From contig BFEA01000027.1 of the NCBI GenBank assembly GCA_003427395.1, positions 4,636,696-4,659,861 of the forward strand: a stretch of DNA of 23,166 nt. Reading direction: 5' to 3'. Position numbers and translations under genes: made by a program. Positions 8,978-19,022 of the stretch are shown one piece after another. The notes under the pieces were generated by a model that worked only from the letters and a program-made list of their open reading frames with translations, was not told the origin of the DNA and ran no database searches. The first letter of the stretch is position 1, and each line of letters begins with the position of its first letter. The stretch is from Chara braunii. Taxonomy: Eukaryota > Streptophyta > Charophyceae > Charales > Characeae.

Positions 8978-8982
<5 letters not shown>
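8945..8982. other. Nextera mate-pair junction adapter (assembly contaminant)
   Basis: CTGTCTCTTATACACATCT (8945-8963) is followed at once by its exact reverse complement AGATGTGTATAAGAGACAG (8964-8982). These are two Tn5 mosaic ends joined head to head, the circularisation junction of Illumina Nextera mate-pair libraries. All 38 bases match. It is not biological sequence of this organism. The join it makes is probably chimeric. Confidence 0.99.
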
Positions 8983-9026
<44 letters not shown>

Positions 9027-9030
9027 TACA
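8983..9030. repeat. (CA)n microsatellite
   Basis: Twenty CA dinucleotides start directly at the adapter edge and are followed by CATA tetranucleotides. Confidence 0.98.
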
Positions 9031-10140
9031 AAACAAGAAACATAATCCCTTAAGGTTGCGTTCCCCATGTCCTGCGGTAGGCAAAAGGTTATTCGCAGCC
9101 CTAGGGCTGAAGTATGGCTGGTTGCTACATTTGCGTTAAAGGCGCAAAATTTTGCAGCGGGGCAACCACTCGAAATGAGGTATAATAAAGGTGAAAGTAG
9201 TACGGCGAGTGGTTCCTCGCATTTTATCAAAAGACCGACAGTTATTTGGTTGCCCTACCGGTACCTTTGAAACACATAGGAATGGTCTTGCTTCATAGCG
9301 TGAGACCCAAAAAGAGGTCCAAAATCTTCCAATAACGGGTTTTTTAAGACCGCAGTCACTAATGGGTTTGGCCACATGTGCTCAACAACTTGTTCAGCGT
9401 TTACTTTGACGATTGTTTATAATCAGAATAATGATTGAAAAATATGAGAAAATCAAGAAAAATAGATTGAGCAATAATATTTTTTAAATAAAAATTAACA
9501 AAAAAAATAAAAAAATCATTAACCTTAGTTCAGTTCGAAGGTCCTTGAATTGTTGAAATGGAGACCCGAATTTGAACTCCACTGGAAGCAGACGGGTGGT
9601 GTACTATGATTCTAAATTACCTAGGGCTGGTCACTTCAATGATTATATCTCAAAATCGTCGCTTTTGTTTTTTGCTTTTCTTTTTTAAATGTTACTCGTG
9701 TCAGGATTGGGGTTGGGGGCCATCTGACACTCAACCATTGAGAGTATCCCAGTCAGGGAACGGAGTTTTAGAGACTTTCCTAGGGCGGAAGACTCCTAGT
9801 GGTACCCAGTCCCGAGCTATCGACATTTATAGCTTATCCTCCTGACGGCAACCACCATTGATGGTAATCGTATCTCCTATTCCTAACCAATGTCAATACC
9901 TTCGATCTTTAGTCTCTCGATGAATCAACAATCAAACGCATGTTGGGCCAAATATTCAAGTTTTTATTTCCTTATCTACTTACTTATTAGCTACCATAGT
10001 TGTACTCATAGAGATCCTATTATTGTTTTGTTCATAGTTATACATTTAGATCCTTATCCCCTCATTTACATTTTTACCCATTAGCTACCCCTTATGATGC
10101 CTATTGTGTACCCTTGCTCCTAGTGAAGGTTATTATATTA
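9031..10140. other. Stretch without recognisable gene; one minisatellite copy
   Basis: 9092-9117 is a lone copy of the palindromic minisatellite seen at 6978-7101, here with the perfect palindrome CAGCCCTAGGGCTG. The rest becomes strongly AT-rich (9440-9530). No gene is recognised. Confidence 0.6.
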
Positions 10141-10141
10141 G

Positions 10142-10810
10142 ATTTTCGTTCTCAATGAAACTGCAAAATATAACCCGGTCTTTCCCACAATCCCTATCGA
10201 TGTTTTTATTATTCATTCCAACCCCCGACCACATTTCATCTACCAGTACACGCATGATGTGAGTCGTCAAGGTCTATTCGTGACCATTGAGGATACTTAT
10301 ATCCAGATGGGCCCCTTTATGTAGTAAGGTGCCCCTACTCTTGCGCAACCCCGCATACCTCCCCCTAACAGTGCAAACACAACTCTCCTTGTGTGTTGCT
10401 ACCAGCACAAGGACTACGACGATCCTAACCAAGCAATGTTATCACCCGACCCCATAGAAGGTGTTGCCAAAACTGATGCTAACCACCTATAAGTTTATAC
10501 CTTCCTTCTTCAACCGCCAAAAGAGGTGTGCGAATGGTACTAAGTCTCGTTGTCGGAGCAGAAACCCTTACAAGGGTACTTGTTCGGGATTTTAAATGTC
10601 CGACTATTTATTGAGAATTCCTTGAATTCAATGACTTGATGAGATTTAAATACCCGTCCAATATTATTCCAACCGAACCTATGACTAATAGGTCAAAAAT
10701 TCTTTAAACTTGAATGTGTGGACATCAAAAAAATAATAGTTACCGTTGATGCCGCACTAGACTGACAAGAGGTCGGGATCATTTTAGGATATCGTGAGTT
10801 GCTTAAGTGA
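10142..10810 (+). pseudogene. Possible decayed coding region, unrecognised
   Basis: One plus-strand frame stays open from about 10142 to a TAG-TAA pair at 10321-10326, then for about 54 codons to a TAA near 10489. After that it is interrupted every 15-30 codons up to about 10,810. The translation looks protein-like in composition (for example GLFVTIEDTYIQMG, then LLQPPKEVCEWY), but I recognise no family and no motif. The two long open runs could occur by chance in AT-rich DNA. If real, it is an old, inactivated fragment. Confidence 0.2.
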
Positions 10811-12020
10811 ACTAGGTGAAATGAATGTAATTTCGACGTAGACAAATCTCATAAAAGCTAGGTGTAGCGACACTATAGTCAGGATATGAATTTTGTGATG
10901 AATGTTGTGTATGCGACCTCCTTGTGTGCCAAAGCAGCGACGTAATGTACAAGTGTGGGTTGTTGCGTCATCAAGCACTGTTGAGCGCATCAACTCCCGC
11001 CTTTTCTCGCAAAAGGCGAGAGCCCTTCCGGCTATGTCACGCAGGAGTCAAACAAAACAAAATAAGAAACAGCTCAACAACGACGCAGAGAAAAAAAAAA
11101 TCCCACAAACCACTGAAACGGGCGTGGTCACATCGTCCCTTCGCCGCTCTACTTGGGTGCGCCAACTGTACTTTATGAGGTCCCCTACGACAATATAGGC
11201 TTCCGTGGTGTCAGTGTGAATATCCTTACAATGGTATCCACCCTGATTTTCGCACACGATAGAAGATGAGTTGATTCCAAGACTTGAGTACGTAGCGTGA
11301 GCCACCGTTGTGTTTTTGTTTACGCTGACTAAGTGGTTGACTAGAAATAAAAGGTGTATGGGCGAGCAATTTTGAGGTGCGCGTGATGTTTTTCATTGAT
11401 ATTGTAGAGCCTGCATTTTCGCAGGCTGATTTTTTATTTTTGATTAAAACTATGAGAGACTTCCCTTTCTGTTAAAATGACCATGGTGCACGTTGCACTC
11501 GTGCGAAAGACGACGGCGACGGTGATACGGTTTTTTATAATGAGTGGAGTAAATGTAAGGATAAGAGTGCGAAAACGGGCGGTCACACGGTAGGTACGGG
11601 GCTTGATACCCGTGGGATTGGCCAGTAGGCTGAGAGGGTGACCTTGGAGCATTTAGCTAACCCGCATGTGTAGCAATACCCGTTTATATGCCTTACCGCT
11701 AATACTAAAACCATCCTTGGGCCGAACACTATTGGCTATGGTGGCGGCCACAGAGGTTCAGAGATCGAGGCGAGCGGGTGACGACACAGGAGTATTGGAG
11801 TGGCGAAAAGAAACTAGGGGGTTGAGGGCCCAGTGAGGCTATCATGGTTTTGCTGGCCGCGGGGTCGATCGGCAGGGCCAAGGCAGTATTATCAGCCCCT
11901 TTTCCCTCCCCTCACTTTTCGTCTTCGTCGTCAGTTTCGTAGTTATTATTTTACTGTTATTTTTATTTTTGTTTGCCCTCCTCGAGTTGGGTGCGACACC
12001 GCACTTAGTAATCATTGACG
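10811..12020. other. Stretch without recognisable gene; two small hairpins
   Basis: Perfect hairpins lie at 10998-11018 (8-bp stem CGCCTTTT) and 11408-11427 (7-bp stem AGCCTGC, followed by T-runs). Short open frames on both strands lack recognisable domains. Confidence 0.5.
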
Positions 12021-12022
12021 GG

Positions 12023-12097
12023 ACCGCTGGCTTAGCTTAATTGGTGGGGCCCCTGACTCTGGGCTATGAGACGAGGTGTGAACGGCAGTCGAGGACC
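12023..12097 (+). repeat. Weak tRNA-like segment
   Basis: TGGCTTAGCTTAATTGG at 12028-12044 resembles a tRNA D-arm and Pol III box A (one mismatch to TRGYNNARNNG). The following CCCCTGACTC fits a D-stem end and anticodon stem. No good box B follows: the candidate GTGTGAACG mismatches GWTCRANNC at three positions. It may be a decayed tRNA or SINE head, or chance. Confidence 0.3.
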
Positions 12098-14880
12098 TTG
12101 AGCACGCGCCTCTTTTGGCGGGCCCGTCAAGATTTCTGCGTGTTCGGGATATTAACGATATTTGTCTATCTTACTTGTTTTGAGACGCGAACCGCGGAGT
12201 CAACGTGCATGTGATTGGCGGGCAGTTAGCCCACGAGGTGGAAAAATCTCGAGTGGCGGGGACCCTTGGCAGGTGCGTCGCTCGCCTACCGTGGTTTGTT
12301 GTGAGAGACTCCAGTGTGAGCATATCTGTTGGGAACCAAAAGAGGCGAGTAGTGTCTGGGCGGAGCGGCCCAAGGCACTGTGGGGAGGCCCACAACGGTG
12401 TTGCGGCAAGCTACGGACCACATGGAACCCCGCTCCACTTCGGTCTTCCAAGGTCTCCTTTGAATATTTGCTACTACAACCAAGATCTGCACTGGGACCA
12501 GCCCCCCCAGGCTATTTCTACATGTTCCGCAGCAGGCCCTCGCCCTCCTAATCAATGGGTCGGGAGTCGTCATGACAACCGAGTAGTGGGTCGCCGCCTG
12601 CTCCAACTTTATCGTTGTCGGGGCTAACTGATTTGGCGAGTGAGTTGTTACATACTCCTTAGCGGAATTTCAACTTTCCATGTCCGCAGTCCTGCTGCCT
12701 GTAGCAACCTGCACTTTTTGTGGTGTTAGGGTTAGCGCTCAACTTAGCACAGTGAAGAATGAAGGTGGGGACGAAGCACAAGGCCGGAGACGAAGTGAGA
12801 CCGTAAAAGCAAAGAAAGGGAGGAATAGATCTGGCAAGATTTGGCGCCATATACATTCAGTAGAGGAGATGACGAAGAAAACGAGCATGAGCGCAACGAA
12901 GAGTAGTCAACCTACACGATACTGGATGACTGGTCGAATGAAAGATGGAGATCGGGGGTTAAGGTCTGGGCGAGTACGAATCTGATGTTAGTTTTAGCAG
13001 TAAGTCAGTGAATTAGGAGGTAGTGGAGGAAGGGAGTGCGTGGAGTCGGAGAAGGTAGAGAAGGAGTAAAAGTTGTCAACCATGGTCGTTCCTCGACCTT
13101 TCTCAAGAGGCGGAGATGCTATTTGGGGGTTTCAGGGGTGGGCGAATCCGTAGTAAAGTCACATGAAGGTTTTAGTGGTTAGACTCGAGGCTATGAGGTT
13201 GCGAATTGCACATGAGGAGAGGAAAACCAAAGTGGGATGTATCTACACGTATTATAGCAGAAGGTTCGTTTTGAGTTCTTATTTTTTCTTCTCTTTGTTT
13301 CTTTTTCTTATCCCATCGGTAGGAATAGTCTTTCTCTCCCTCTCTGGTGTGCTCGCGAATAGGCTCGTTAGAAGCAGAAGAGGAAACTCATTGTAAAAGG
13401 TGCAGTCTGTCCGCATTTTGGCGGAAGATTCATTACCACTTTTTGCCAGGTTGAGGAAGTGGTAAGGTCGGACCTGTGCTCGTGCTGACGACGACTCATG
13501 TTATGGTTCATGCCTCGTCCATCGGTGTTATTCCAGTTGTAATCGCCATCCTGCCGATCATTGCGCATTCGAACCTCGTCCCGTCCCTCTTGTGATCGTC
13601 CTCCTACGTACTTCGAACGGACCTGGCCAGGCTAATGAGCAAATGCATGTTTGAACTAGGAGCCGGGACGTAACAAGAGCAAAGAGAGTTGTTACCGACC
13701 GTTTCTAGGCGGATCGGCCAATGGAACAGTCGGAGGTGGGATTTTAGCCATTGAAAGTGTGGTGACGATGTTGGTCCTCACGATGAACTAACAGTTAGGC
13801 AGATACGAAGCAAACGGGCGATGTATCTACCCATCTCCTAGAGGAAGACTCATTGGCACCCAGACGCTAGGAGTACAAGCAACCTCACGATCTTGTAGCA
13901 AAGTGCAAGCTGGGCTGTTCGCAGCAGCTGCGGCGGGTTGTGTTGAACTATGTGGACCACTTGTATCTGCCATTGGAACTGGTCACATGAAAATGAGTTG
14001 ACTGTGCCCCCGCAGGGTATTGTTGCTTAGGGATGTGAACCCGCTGCATTTCCTTTGCATACACTGTGCCCTCGTTGTGTCTCATTGTGTCTTGCTATTG
14101 GGCACTGCGCCTTTGTCCTTCCCTGGGCGGTTGTTGGGCATTGCTGTTAGGCTCGTTGCTGCGCAGAGACTGAGCACGCTGCGTATTTGTTGAGTTTGGT
14201 TGCCTTTTACATTCAACTCGAGTAGAGCACGGGGATGCGATCCATTTGAATGAGGCTTTTCCATGCTACGGAGCAGCAGGTTTAGCAAGAGGGTGAGTCA
14301 CTGTGACTCGAGGGAGTGATTTGATCCTGTAAGGAGAGTTCCTGCTGCAGTTTGGAGGTCTGTCAGAAGGCTGTTACATGGCCTTTGGCGGTGTCTTGAT
14401 TACCCTACTGCGTTTTCTGCCCACCATTGCGGGGCCTTCAGATGGCCTAAGGTTTCAAGACCTTCTCACGCGAGTCTAAGCACACCGCTCGAGTATCTAA
14501 GTGACTTAATGATTCTCCTTTTGTCCTTCTTACTCCCAGTCTAGTCCTTTAGTTTGGAGAGGAAGGCAGCAGGCGGGATTGAAATACGTAATCCGTGCCG
14601 ATGCCTATGTGGGAGGTTCCGCCCCACTAATTGCGGGAGCTCTGCCGAAACCTAGGTGAGGTTCTGGAAGCAGAAAACTGTCAGGTATACCTTCTTCTAC
14701 CTGTGTGAACCTACTATACCCTTATGACTACATCTTTCTAGTTTGATTGAAAGGTGTGCATGTGTTCCCTTATGAATTGTATTTTATTTTCATAACTTAA
14801 TCATACTAATTGGAAGGAACGCATGTGTAAATCTCAAGTTTCTTTTTATTTTCACTGAAAGCAGACTGGGACAAGATGGG
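12098..14880. other. Long stretch without recognisable gene
   Basis: Overlapping open frames of 60-140 codons occur at 12160-12630 on both strands. An Arg/Asn/Gln-rich minus frame at 13368-13620 has gag-like composition but no motif. A plus frame at 12680-12985 is Lys/Arg-rich. None shows a domain I can name. No RNA gene or sizeable repeat is seen. Confidence 0.5.
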
Positions 14881-14925
14881 AGAAATGTGGTTTTGCATGC
14901 GTTTGACCGGGTCAACCAAAGGTTG

Positions 14926-15672
14926 GACGTTGTTTCTAAGATGAATGGTCTAGTGCTATGTTTATTGATTGTTTTATGAAGGACCAGACTTTGGTTCTAA
15001 GCTGAACTATTTGGTCGCTATGTTTAATTATGAGGGTTTGTCAGACTGATCTACGCGATCAAGCATCGTTTCTAAGTTGAATGACTTTGTCTAACTGTTT
15101 TTTTTGGGGTTTCTGACTGAAGTTGGGTTGAAAGGCCCAACTTCATACTTTGAGCGACTTATGATGGACTTAATATTGTTTATAAGCTGAATGGTTCAGT
15201 CTCTTGTTCATTTTGGAAGAGGATTTTGGTGGAAGGCTAAACATTATTTTTAAGCTAAATGATTTAGTCGGAAACCATTCATAAAGTGTAAGCAAAATAT
15301 AATTGGAAATACTTTATTTATATTTGCATGTCAACAGGCGACTGAATATTGTTTCTAAGCTTAATGCTTCAACCAGAAGCCATATCACTAAGAACAGAAA
15401 GAAAAATGAAAAGTAAAAATAAAAGTAACTTGGGCACGTTGAACAGTGTTTCTAAGTTGAATGACTCTGTCCCCTGCCCATATTTCTTTTTTTTTTTAAA
15501 GACAAATTAGAAGTTATTAACTTTGGATATTAAACAGTTCAGCGCGACTAGACATTATTTATAATTTGAATGACCTAATCACACGCTCGAAGAAGAGAAA
15601 GGTAGTTGTGCAACCTTTTCATGTATAATATAAGGCATGATAGGCATTGTTTCTCATGTGAATAGTCTAACG
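14926..15672. repeat. Nine-copy degenerate motif array
   Basis: A motif with consensus ATTGTTTCTAAGYTGAATG followed by RYTTWGTC occurs nine times, all in the same orientation. Copies start near 14926, 14986, 15062, 15168, 15237, 15340, 15439, 15548 and 15639. Distances between equivalent bases are 61, 75, 110, 68, 105, 97, 109 and 92. The sequence between copies is mostly unrelated, but several copies are followed by a weak GCCATAT-like string. It looks like an old tandem repeat of about 100 bp in which one block stayed conserved. It adjoins the broken 3' end of the retrotransposon. Confidence 0.93.
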
Positions 15673-15814
15673 TCATGCCATATGTAAAATGTGTATAAGG
15701 GATAAATCATCTGAGAGTTTAATGAACTATCTTATATGGAATGATTAAGGGTTTAGACGCTTGGCATGATGCTCAAACGATCGCCATGTACTAGAGCTAT
15801 AACTAAAGATTGGT

Positions 15815-16986
15815 CTAACCTCGGGTATGGGTAAAGGCTGAAGTAACCCATAAGGAAGGTGGTTTGCACAATTCATCTCATGGCAGGTAGGACACTCCTT
15901 GATGTAGGCTTTGACGAAATCCTTGGACTTCGACCAGACGTATAGGGGGCAAACACGAGCCAACGTCTTAGGGAAGCCCATATGGACAACAACTGTTTGG
16001 TCATGAAACTCTGCTACAGCTTGGACACGGAGCTGTCCAGTGGAGGGAACGCAGATACGTGGTTCTAGCTGACCAGATATGCCATGCCAGTACACGAGAC
16101 CGTTCTCACCGAGTGAGTATGAGGGAACGGTCTTACCACTCCGCAATGTCGCATGGATGGCGCGATAATATGGGCAGTGGCGGTACTGAGTGCGATATGC
16201 GTCGACCACCGACTGATCAACAGTGGTGATGGAGATGGCAGCAAGATGGATGGGTTCCTGATTGTGATCAGGACAGCGGTAGAAGGCATCGACGACGCGG
16301 TTCGTTTCACCTTTGATGGACTGAGTGGTGAAACTGAACTCAGATAAGTCACGCCACCAACGTGCCTGTCGAGAAGAAAGCTTGGACTTCGTGAGGAAAG
16401 CCTGGACAACTGAGTTGTCCGTGCGCACGGTGAAGGGCACCTCGTGCAGGTAGTAACGTCAATGCCGGGTAACATAAACTACTCCGAGAACCTCACATTC
16501 ATCGACAGTGTAGTTTATCTCGGCAGGCAGTAGCTGACGGGAGTAGAAGGCGATCGGACAATCCCCAGCACGAGTCTTGACAGTCTCATCCTCCGCGATG
16601 GTCGGGGAGTAAGTAACGGGAGGACTGTCAGTGGAGGGAAGTGGTGGGACGGTAGGCGTCAGTCGAAAAGCAGTGTCAGCAGGAGGGGGGGGGAAAGGAT
16701 GAACATGGTGATAAGATGAATCCGCAGGAGATTGAGATAGGACAACTCTTACTGCAAAATTTGACGCATCGATGGTGACGATAAAGGGGCGATCAAAATC
16801 GGGGAGGCGAAGAACCGGCCACAAGTCCGCAGGAGATTGAGATAGGACAACTCTTACTGCAAAATCTGACGCATTGATGGTGACGATAAAGGGGCGATCA
16901 AAATCGAGGAGGCGAAGAACCGGCCACAAGTCACCGCCTTCTTGAGGGCGTGAAAGGCGTCCTCGTACAGGGGTGTCAAAAACCAC
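15815..16986 (-). pseudogene. RNase H and integrase zinc-binding domain (broken, truncated)
   Basis: One frame with a single TGA (16459-16461). RNase H: a DAS active-site segment, present twice through a 105-bp duplication, then a Pro-rich insert of about 50 residues, CPIAFYSRQLLPAEINYT with the following Glu-rich ECEVL, then after the stop FTVRTDNSVVQAFL (TDN) and a VVDAF Asp. This domain would degrade the RNA strand during reverse transcription. Integrase: an HHCC zinc finger with His at HD...HMG (H-x6-H, residues 146 and 153 of the frame starting at 16440) and CPTC (183, 186), then LLQPLPIPE. Right after PIPE the homology ends; the D,D-35-E core is absent. The last codons before the stop at 15745 are read-through into foreign sequence. 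Confidence 0.92.
16721..16930 (-). repeat. 105-bp in-frame tandem duplication in RNase H
   Basis: 16721-16825 and 16826-16930 are 105-bp direct repeats differing at three positions, all transitions. Each encodes the 35-residue segment with LRLPDFDRPFIVTIDAS. In the copy read first (16826-16930) the catalytic Asp codon is Asn (INAS); the second copy keeps IDAS. Confidence 0.98.
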
Positions 16987-17110
16987 GACGGGTTCTTCCG
17001 GAGGAGGGTGGAGGTAAGGATGTAAGAATACCTAGCGTATTCCCAGATGAAATTACTATAGTAAGTAGTGAGGCCTAGAAAACTACGAAGCTTCTTGGCA
17101 AATGTGGGGA
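16931..17110 (-). pseudogene. RT thumb/connection segment (broken)
   Basis: RSFLGLTTYYSNFIWEYA and a downstream DAFHALKKAVT segment match the RT-to-RNase H connection of Ty3/gypsy elements. The segment is open, but in a third frame relative to its neighbours. It ends exactly at the edge of the 105-bp duplication, where the frame changes again. Confidence 0.85.
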
Positions 17111-17569
17111 CGAGTCACTCTGCAATAGCAGTGATCTTCCATCGTCCATGTGGAGACCCTGGTCAGACACATGGTGTCCTAGGAAGGCCACTTTGGTCTG
17201 GGCAAAGCAGCACTTGCTAAGCCTTACATAGGAACCATGCTTGCGTAAGCGCTATAGGACATTGCGAAGGTGTTTGAGAAGGTATTCTAAGGTATGACTG
17301 TAGACCAGGATGTCGTCCAGGTATACGAGAGCGTATTCTTCGAGGATGTCCCTAAAGATGTCGTTCATCGCCGTCTGGAAGGTGGCGGGTGCATTGGTGA
17401 GGCAGAATGGCATCACCGTGAACTCGTAGTGGCTGAAGCGTGACCGAAAGACGGTCTTCGACTGATCCTCTGTGGCTACGCGGATCTAGTGGTAACTGCT
17501 ACGAAGATCGATCTTCGTAAAGAAGCGGTTGCCTGCCAAACGGCCAAACAGCTCATCCGCGTGTGGCAT
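17100..17569 (-). pseudogene. Reverse transcriptase, catalytic palm (broken)
   Basis: From the ATG at 17567-17569, a different frame holds the RT palm: [12 protein letters not shown] with the first catalytic Asp in KID, then [16 protein letters not shown], then the catalytic YLDDILVYS at 17297-17323 carrying the YxDD pair. VAFLGHHVSDQGLHM closes it. It is broken by TAG codons at 17486-17488 and 17252-17254, both at positions where Gln (CAG) is usual, and by a frame change near 17,100-17,160. CLTNAP has Cys where Gly is usual. In a live element this enzyme copies element RNA into DNA; here it cannot be translated through. Confidence 0.94.
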
Positions 17570-17582
17570 GGGATAGATCGTG

Positions 17583-18200
17583 GTAGTCGATGCAGAGGCG
17601 GAGAGTTTCGTCCGCTTAGCAAGCAAAGAGGACGGGTGCACCCCAAGGAGAGTTACTGGGTTTAATGAAACCTAGTCGAAAGAGCTCCTCAAGTTGACGC
17701 TTGAGTTTCGTTGCCTCTGGGATCGAGAGTCGGTAGGGTGCCTGATGGTGGACACGATAGTCAGACACGAGTTGGATAGAATGCTCAACACCCCACATGA
17801 GAGGGATTCCGCTATATGAGAAATACAGGGGGAAAACGTCGCGAACAGCGGGTTCTAAGTCAGCCGTAAACCGTATGAGTTTCTCAACGGCTGCGTCGAC
17901 ACGAGATGTATGGGTGGACTCAGTAGTGACCGACGAAGGGACCTGGGATGTCGAGAGGGTATCCGCAGGCTGACGGGTGGATATGGAGATGAGAGCCGCG
18001 AAGATGGAGGAAGGGTCAGGGGGATCGGGCTCCAGTGAGATGAGCTCAACCTCTGGACANAGTGGATCGTAGCGAAGAAGATCCATGACGTTCACTGAGT
18101 AGAACATGACGTCCTCCTGTCGTATGAAGTGAGCAAACTGACGAGGAGAAGTGAAGGAGATGCCTAGGTGGGAGAGGGTCCTAGGGAGGGGGGTCTGGAG
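17583..18200 (-). pseudogene. Reverse transcriptase, N-terminal part (broken)
   Basis: A connector after the protease leads into the start of the RT domain: HSIQLVSDYRVHHQAPYRLS, then [20 protein letters not shown] and GAPVLF. These are the classic Ty3/gypsy fingers motifs. The frame stops at a TAA (17616-17618), where Lys is normal after GAPVLF. Beyond it the same frame carries [10 protein letters not shown] (CIDY at 17583-17594). It is then lost because about 29 bp are missing between CIDYHDL and the next conserved block. The single N at 18060 falls inside one codon and does not shift the frame. Confidence 0.92.
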
Positions 18201-19017
18201 GGGTGTCGCTCGTGGTTCCAATGAAGGGGACTCGATGGGTTTGACCACACTTCGTTTTGAGAACGAGTGTCTCAGTCGCCCATTCAGTCTCTGTGCTACG
18301 GAACCGGCGAGACCAGGGAGTGCCAACGACAAAGTCGTACCCAGTCTCCAACACGTCGAAGGATGCGGAGGAATGGTAGCGTCAAGGCGCCTGGGTACTA
18401 TCCGATGGCTGGAGGGTAAGGGAGAAGTGGAGATCAGGGACCATCTTATCGAAGAAGCGCTGCGTCTTGTTATCTTCGAGGGTAACGAAGATAGAAGAGC
18501 GAGACCCGGAAGTAGCTAGGCGAGCTTCCTCAACCACTCGAGGGTGAACGAAATCTCCCTGCGAGGCAGAGTCCCATAAAGTGTGGTACACCCTTGTAGC
18601 TGTCCCTAGGCGAATAGGGATGATGGAGAGAGTGCGATTAGGGTCAGAGAGCAGAGCGAGAAGACGACGCAGGATGTTTACGTGTCTCGTGAGTGGCTCG
18701 CCAGCGTGTCTCGTGAGTCGCTCCTGGTGAGCCTGAAGGATGCTTAAATCCAGGAGAGATGACACATCGTCATCGCGAGTCGCTAGCTCGGCACTACAAC
18801 GAGCTTTGCAAATGGCGCGACACGTCGGAAGTCTCAGAGGGGAAGGACTAGATGTTGCGGTCTGTTGTGGGGCAGACGGTACCTCGACAAACGACGGGGC
18901 ATAGGGAACTGCGTCTGTCGTGTCTTGAGGATCCTCTGGTGGGGTAGCCAAAGGGGCAAATCGCGACTTGGTGGTTGGGAAACCAGTTACGTGCGAGGCC
19001 TCAGCGATACACTGCAC
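18181..19017 (-). pseudogene. Retropepsin-like aspartic protease region (broken)
   Basis: This is the pol protease region, which would cut the gag-pol polyprotein. The active-site segment is WDSASQGDFV with DSAS at 18562-18573, where most retropepsins have DSG or DTG. The C-terminal strand motif YDFVVGTPW at 18313-18339 matches the usual hydrophobic-hydrophobic-G-x-x-W pattern. Between the two, a TGA at 18382-18384 breaks the frame, and the frame ends at a TAG at 18181-18183. Upstream of the active site is a Pro/Ala-rich linker and a helical segment containing an in-frame 24-bp duplication (18681-18728, repeating TRH). Whether Ala for Gly was ancestral to this lineage or came with decay cannot be told from one copy. 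Confidence 0.8.
18681..18728 (-). repeat. 24-bp in-frame tandem duplication in pol linker
   Basis: 18681-18704 and 18705-18728 share CGTGTCTCGTGAGT followed by SGCTC, with a few differences at the end. Being eight codons long it keeps the frame and repeats an LTRH-like peptide. Confidence 0.85.
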
Positions 19018-19022
19018 CGTGG

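Noticed and set aside
10968-11030. ASSSTVERINSR resembling the hAT transposase dimerisation motif
   Set aside because: The match is about a dozen residues. The frame is closed just upstream and the following residues do not fit the family spacing.
11408-11435. Hairpin followed by T-run, like a bacterial terminator
   Set aside because: Everything else in the window is eukaryotic, and no transcription unit ends here.
13368-13620. Arg/Asn/Gln-rich minus-strand frame as a second gag
   Set aside because: It has gag-like composition only. No zinc knuckle or capsid motif is present, and neighbouring frames do not continue it.
14926-15672. CRISPR-like array
   Set aside because: The motif copies are degenerate, spacing varies from 61 to 110 bp, there are no cas genes, and the context is a eukaryotic genome with microsatellites and retrotransposons.
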